Source of the DNA: Candidatus Zixiibacteriota bacterium
GTDB taxonomy: Bacteria > Zixibacteria > MSB-5A5 > GN15 > FEB-12
DNA length: 10,713 nucleotides
Reading direction: 5' to 3'
Assembly (NCBI GenBank): GCA_003641345.1
Contig: QNAD01000032.1
Coordinates: 1 to 10,713, forward strand
Position 1 is the stretch's first letter; each line of letters begins with the position of its first letter. The translations under genes were made by a program, and so were the position numbers. The notes below the pieces were generated by a model. It searched no databases, had not been told where the DNA came from, and was given only the letters and a program-made list of their open reading frames with translations. Of this stretch, positions 7,822 through 10,713 are shown piece after piece.

Positions 7822-8787
7822 TTACCAGCCATCATACCAATTATTGAAATCCAACAAATTCTCCTCAAGTTTATCGGGAGTAGTATAAATTGTAATACCC
7901 CTTTTGGCTAATTGTTTAAGCTCATTTATCAATGGTCGTGATTCCATAATATATGAATTTGCGTTGCCATATTCAAAACATTTCATTATACCTCTTTTAA
8001 TCAAAAATGCAGTTAAGTTTTCGCAAATCCACTGTCCTGCTGAAGTTTCTATTCTGGTACTTGCTACTTCAGGATCACATCGATAAATATTACGTTCGAT
8101 AATATTTCCAGTCATATCAATATATTTTAAAGGAAACATAGGGGCATGAACTTCAAGAGGGAATTCTTCCCATGTATCTTCTAAGTAATGAGCAATCCCA
8201 ATACCCTGGGCCAAAGGGATACCGATTCCTATTAATTTTACATTCATTTTAAGAAGTTTGCCTATTGGAGAACTTTCATGGCATATATATGGATTTATAG
8301 CATGATCCGAGATTATTTCGTTAGCTTTATTGCCCCATACGCAAATAGATGAAAAGGGATGTGAACTTCTGACAACACCAGGCATGGTTCTAAAAATTTC
8401 CGAAATTATACCGGTTCCAGAACGGGATTTTCTCAGATCAATAGGTTCATCTTTATTCATACACTTAATAGCTTCATCAACTGAGGTATAAACGGGCATA
8501 GCGACTACGCCATCATAAGAAATGGTTTCGAGAATACTTTTTATCACTGTCTCAGCTCCACCTTTTATATTGCCGATACGAGAGAGTGACGAATGAATCA
8601 TTACAACATCCCCATGTCTAATACCTCCCTTGATCAAATCTGGTATTAATTGTTCTAAATTTAGAGGCTCCATCTGGGATCTTTTAGCCGTATGCATCAT
8701 TGAGCGAATTTTATTGCTTGCAAAACTCAGTTTTGGATGAAATGAAGTCGGAATCAACTCTTTTACAATAGACTTAAATGATGCCAT
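7822..8787 (-). CDS. AAC(3)-family N-acetyltransferase in a glycan cluster
   Basis: This 321-residue acyl-CoA-dependent N-acetyltransferase belongs to the aminoglycoside 3-N-acetyltransferase fold family. Seen motifs are VMIHSSLSRIG (62-72), the family's first signature; GTGIISEIFR (124-133); VRSSHPFSS (139-147); SSPIGKL (172-178); and IGIAHYLEDTWE (196-207), where His200 and Glu203 match the catalytic His/Glu pattern. Length is somewhat above the 260-290 usual for the antibiotic-modifying enzymes, because of an N-terminal lead of about 40 residues and a C-terminal tail. Members in polysaccharide loci are thought to acetylate amino sugars, so a resistance role is not implied. Its ATG is only 6 bp after the stop of the upstream WalW-like deacetylase gene, so the two are surely co-transcribed and may act on the same sugar. 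AAAGG lies 15 nt before the ATG, which is too far to be convincing. Confidence 0.88.
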   Translation of the reverse strand: MASFKSIVKELIPTSFHPKLSFASNKIRSMMHTAKRSQMEPLNLEQLIPDLIKGGIRHGDVVMIHSSLSRIGNIKGGAETVIKSILETISYDGVVAMPVYTSVDEAIKCMNKDEPIDLRKSRSGTGIISEIFRTMPGVVRSSHPFSSICVWGNKANEIISDHAINPYICHESSPIGKLLKMNVKLIGIGIPLAQGIGIAHYLEDTWEEFPLEVHAPMFPLKYIDMTGNIIERNIYRCDPEVASTRIETSAGQWICENLTAFLIKRGIMKCFEYGNANSYIMESRPLINELKQLAKRGITIYTTPDKLEENLLDFNNWYDGW

Positions 8788-8793
8788 CGCTGA

Positions 8794-9948
8794 TTATTTG
8801 CCTTTTTGACTATAAGAGGATTTAGTAGATTTTAAATTCAAAATAGTCGCAGCTTCCTGAAAAGTTATTGCTCTGAATTTCGAATTATATATTTTTTCAA
8901 GTTTCTTATGGTAGCTTTCCAATGCTACTAAGCTAATTTTATCGGTACTCTTGGAATGACAGCTAAACGAAAAAAATATGTCATGATTTTCAAAGTCGAA
9001 TTGGTCAACATATAACCGAGTCAGGTTAACCATCCGATCAACATCGTAACCAAGCTCCAGCATATCCCATCCATGCTGTATGGAGTTTGCTATTTTACAG
9101 ATTCGATCTATATATCTGGCCTTTTGGGGTTTTGTATTGTTTGTGGACTGAATAGGATAACCTGCAAGTTCATAACTGGTAGGCCTATGTCCTAACAAAC
9201 GCTGTAAAAGTTTATTGAATATCCTTTTTGTCAAAATAGCTCGAGCTTTCCTGCTTGCAATTATTGGTATTTCAAAAATACCTTCCGATGAAACTTTCTC
9301 TAAATCATATTTAGGTGAAATGTAATAATTCCCTTTTTGAGGAAGATGTGTAAAATCGATACGGTTGACGTTGCTATTCATCAACATGCCAGGTACTATA
9401 CTGGAATCAATTAAATATCCTGTGTCTATCAGTGCCTTAAATATTTTTTTTGTACGCGGTTGAATTCCGTATCCACCGGCACGATATGCCAAACAACGGT
9501 AAGAGGAATTTACATCAGTAAACAACTTCTCCAGATATTCTTTTGCTCGACTAAAAACATCGTAGATGAAATCGTTAAATTTATCGTTATCATCAAGCAT
9601 CCAATTACCAAGCAAAAATTTCTGTAAATCATAATTATAATGGCAACTCCCGTTTTCTTTTTTTTCAATATTTGTTTCAAACCAGTGGGGATGAATATGG
9701 GCTTGAACATCATGTCCGTCTTTAATAGCGTTTCGAAGTTGATTCTCGACAATGTCAGGGAAATCTGAATAACCTAATTTACGATATCGCCATAAACATG
9801 CAACATCACAGAATAGAGTCATTGGAATGCCAACATTATTACAAGCTGATAAGACCTTTTCTGTTGTATCAATCAGAATCTCTGTTTCAGAGAGATAATT
9901 CCCTCCCAAAAAAACTTCATAATCATTTGAATACAAGATATATAACAT
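8794..9948 (-). CDS. WalW-like polysaccharide deacetylase family protein (NodB-like fold)
   Basis: This is a probable metal-dependent deacetylase of the WalW-type group, found in LPS and exopolysaccharide loci. Numbering from the ATG at 9948 (384 residues), the protein opens MLYILYSNDYEVFLGGNYLS, the standard start of this group, with Asn8/Asp9 at the motif 1 position. Motif 2 is AHIHPHW with His84, His86 and His88. Motif 3 is YRAGGYGIQP (Arg156), and the late FSFSCHSKS (His331) fits the final catalytic His motif. The open frame extends up to an ATG at 10023, adding 25 mostly hydrophobic residues. I prefer 9948 because the family begins there and a candidate promoter would place the transcript start around 10020. 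Neither start has a clear Shine-Dalgarno sequence. It is the first gene of the - strand unit and lies 6 bp before the AAC(3)-like acetyltransferase gene. A cytoplasmic location is inferred if the short start is right. Confidence 0.83.
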   Translation of the reverse strand: MLYILYSNDYEVFLGGNYLSETEILIDTTEKVLSACNNVGIPMTLFCDVACLWRYRKLGYSDFPDIVENQLRNAIKDGHDVQAHIHPHWFETNIEKKENGSCHYNYDLQKFLLGNWMLDDNDKFNDFIYDVFSRAKEYLEKLFTDVNSSYRCLAYRAGGYGIQPRTKKIFKALIDTGYLIDSSIVPGMLMNSNVNRIDFTHLPQKGNYYISPKYDLEKVSSEGIFEIPIIASRKARAILTKRIFNKLLQRLLGHRPTSYELAGYPIQSTNNTKPQKARYIDRICKIANSIQHGWDMLELGYDVDRMVNLTRLYVDQFDFENHDIFFSFSCHSKSTDKISLVALESYHKKLEKIYNSKFRAITFQEAATILNLKSTKSSYSQKGK

Positions 9949-10026
9949 ACTTAGTAATATTAAATTAATATTTATTAGAAAACAAATTAAATTTTTACAA
10001 GAACCAGTGAATGAAGGTTGCATAAA

Positions 10027-10055
10027 ATAAAAAACAATCGTAAATTCTCATTCAA
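10027..10055 (-). promoter_or_regulatory. Candidate sigma70-like promoter for the - strand unit
   Basis: On the - strand, TTGAAT (complement of 10050-10055) is followed after 17 nt by TTTTAT (complement of 10027-10032). Each matches the consensus at four of six positions. The predicted transcript start near 10020 would fall inside the distal ATG codon at 10023, so translation would begin at the ATG at 9948. The match is weak, in AT-rich DNA. Confidence 0.2.
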
Positions 10056-10094
10056 AGTAGGCAAAGTGGAACAGAGAAGATAAAAAAGTGAATT

Positions 10095-10124
10095 TTGAAT
10101 ATATTTTTTATAAGGAAATATTAC
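10095..10124 (+). promoter_or_regulatory. Candidate sigma70-like promoter for the GT2 gene
   Basis: TTGAAT (10095-10100) and TATTAC (10119-10124) are separated by 18 bp, each matching the consensus at four of six positions. The start would fall near 10131, leaving a leader of about 40 nt before the GT2 ATG. The divergent intergenic region (about 10024-10170) must hold the promoters for both flanking units if they are not transcribed from further away. These boxes are the best candidates seen, but they are not strong. Confidence 0.22.
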
Positions 10125-10170
10125 AAAAAGAGGTTGGTTTCACTTTAAGCCCAATTATTGAGGATAATGA

Positions 10171-10713
10171 ATGTCCGAATCAAATATCTCAATAATTATA
10201 CTGAATTACAATGGATGGAAAGACACAATTGAATGTCTTGAATCTGTTCTTAAGATTAAATACCCTACATATTCTATAATTTTAGTAGATAACAACTCTA
10301 CAGATAATTCTGTTGAAAAAATACATAAGTGGGCATCTGGTAAACTAAATGCTCATGTGTCAAACAATGAAACAATCAAGAAATGCGTTTTACCTTATAT
10401 TGATAAGCCAATTAAGATAAATTGTTTAGACTACTTGTCTAATACTGAAGAATTTGTTTATAATCAAAAAATACAAAAAATCAATAATTCACAAATTGTA
10501 CTAATTCATTCAGATAAAAATCTTGGATATGCCGGAGGTAATAATATTGCTCTGAAGTATTCGTTGAAATATAAATCAGCAGACTATTTTTGGATTTTAA
10601 ATAACGATGTAGTAGTTGACCCCGATGCTTTATCTGCATTAAAGAAAAAATTACATAATTCAACTCATGATGGTATGTGCGGTTCAACTCTTCTATTTTA
10701 CCATAATCCAAAA
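10171..10713 (+). CDS. Glycosyltransferase family 2 (GT-A fold), 3' end cut by window edge
   Basis: The first 181 codons are present, open to the last base of the window. The protein starts MSESNISIIILNYNGWKDTI, the usual opening of WbbL-type rhamnosyltransferase-like GT2 enzymes. It continues with ILVDNNSTDNS (37-47), the nucleotide-binding Asp; SDKNLGYAGGNN (114-125); and WILNNDVVVDPDAL (141-154), with the DxD-like NND metal site. Between the VDNNSTDNS and NLGYAGGNN motifs there are about 70 residues, where many members have about 25-30, so an extra segment (roughly 48-110) is inserted. GAGG (10160-10163) lies 7 nt before the ATG, a good ribosome-binding site. It is divergent from the - strand unit. 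It probably transfers a sugar, possibly a deoxysugar, onto the lipid-linked repeat. The specificity is not readable from the sequence. Confidence 0.92.
   Translation, partial: MSESNISIIILNYNGWKDTIECLESVLKIKYPTYSIILVDNNSTDNSVEKIHKWASGKLNAHVSNNETIKKCVLPYIDKPIKINCLDYLSNTEEFVYNQKIQKINNSQIVLIHSDKNLGYAGGNNIALKYSLKYKSADYFWILNNDVVVDPDALSALKKKLHNSTHDGMCGSTLLFYHNPK

Noticed and set aside
7904..8086. A + strand 60-residue frame opposite the AAC(3)-like gene
   Set aside because: It is antisense to a well-supported coding sequence and has no ribosome-binding site.
7822..8787. Reading the AAC(3)-family gene as an aminoglycoside resistance gene
   Set aside because: It lies 6 bp from a glycan deacetylase gene inside a polysaccharide unit and is longer than the resistance enzymes. 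Family membership alone does not show activity on antibiotics.
9510..9752. A - strand 80-residue frame inside the WalW-like deacetylase gene
   Set aside because: It is an alternative frame within a well-supported gene that has conserved catalytic motifs in this very stretch.
10481..10711. A - strand frame at the right edge
   Set aside because: It is antisense to the GT2 gene, whose NLGYAGGNN and NNDVVVD motifs lie exactly there.

Overview
This window is an AT-rich (roughly one-third G+C by eye) stretch of a bacterial surface-polysaccharide biosynthesis locus, of the O-antigen, capsule or exopolysaccharide type. The base composition, the gene types and the mostly weak Shine-Dalgarno signals (a few clear ones occur, such as AAAGGA, AAGGTG and GAGG) fit a low-GC environmental Gram-negative bacterium, perhaps of the Bacteroidota/Ignavibacteria (FCB) kind. 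Nothing in the window fixes the lineage. I saw no tRNA, rRNA, CRISPR array, insertion sequence or attachment site.

Layout. The left block is on the + strand: the 3' part of a UDP-GlcNAc 2-epimerase gene (wecB, 1-1106, start codon just outside the window) followed by a Wzx-type flippase (1227-2552). The centre, on the - strand, looks like one six-gene transcription unit. In order of transcription it is: a WalW-like polysaccharide deacetylase (9948-8794), an AAC(3)-family acetyltransferase (8787-7822), a short-chain dehydrogenase/reductase (7746-7057), a GNAT-type acetyltransferase (6963-5884), a second and unrelated-looking NodB-fold deacetylase (5816-4386), and a GT4-type glycosyltransferase (start near 4192, end 2864). 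Gaps within the unit grow from 6 bp at its start to 163-193 bp before the last gene. The right edge carries the first 181 codons of a GT2 glycosyltransferase on the + strand (10171 onward), transcribed divergently from the - strand unit.

How the genes could work together (inference). WecB makes UDP-ManNAc from UDP-GlcNAc. The GT4 and GT2 enzymes add sugars to a lipid-linked repeat unit, and Wzx flips it across the inner membrane. The - strand unit is unusually rich in acyl-group chemistry: two different deacetylase families, two different acetyltransferase families and one reductase. It could be a module that trims and re-acylates amino sugars of the glycan. No polymerase, NDP-sugar dehydratase, aminotransferase or acyl carrier protein lies inside the window, so the pathway must depend on genes beyond its edges.

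The individual families are all recognisable, and I do not see a clearly new type of system. The points most worth following up are the paired deacetylase/acetyltransferase content, the helically phased AGATAT repeats before the GT4 gene, and the start-site question that decides whether the WalW-like deacetylase carries an N-terminal hydrophobic segment.
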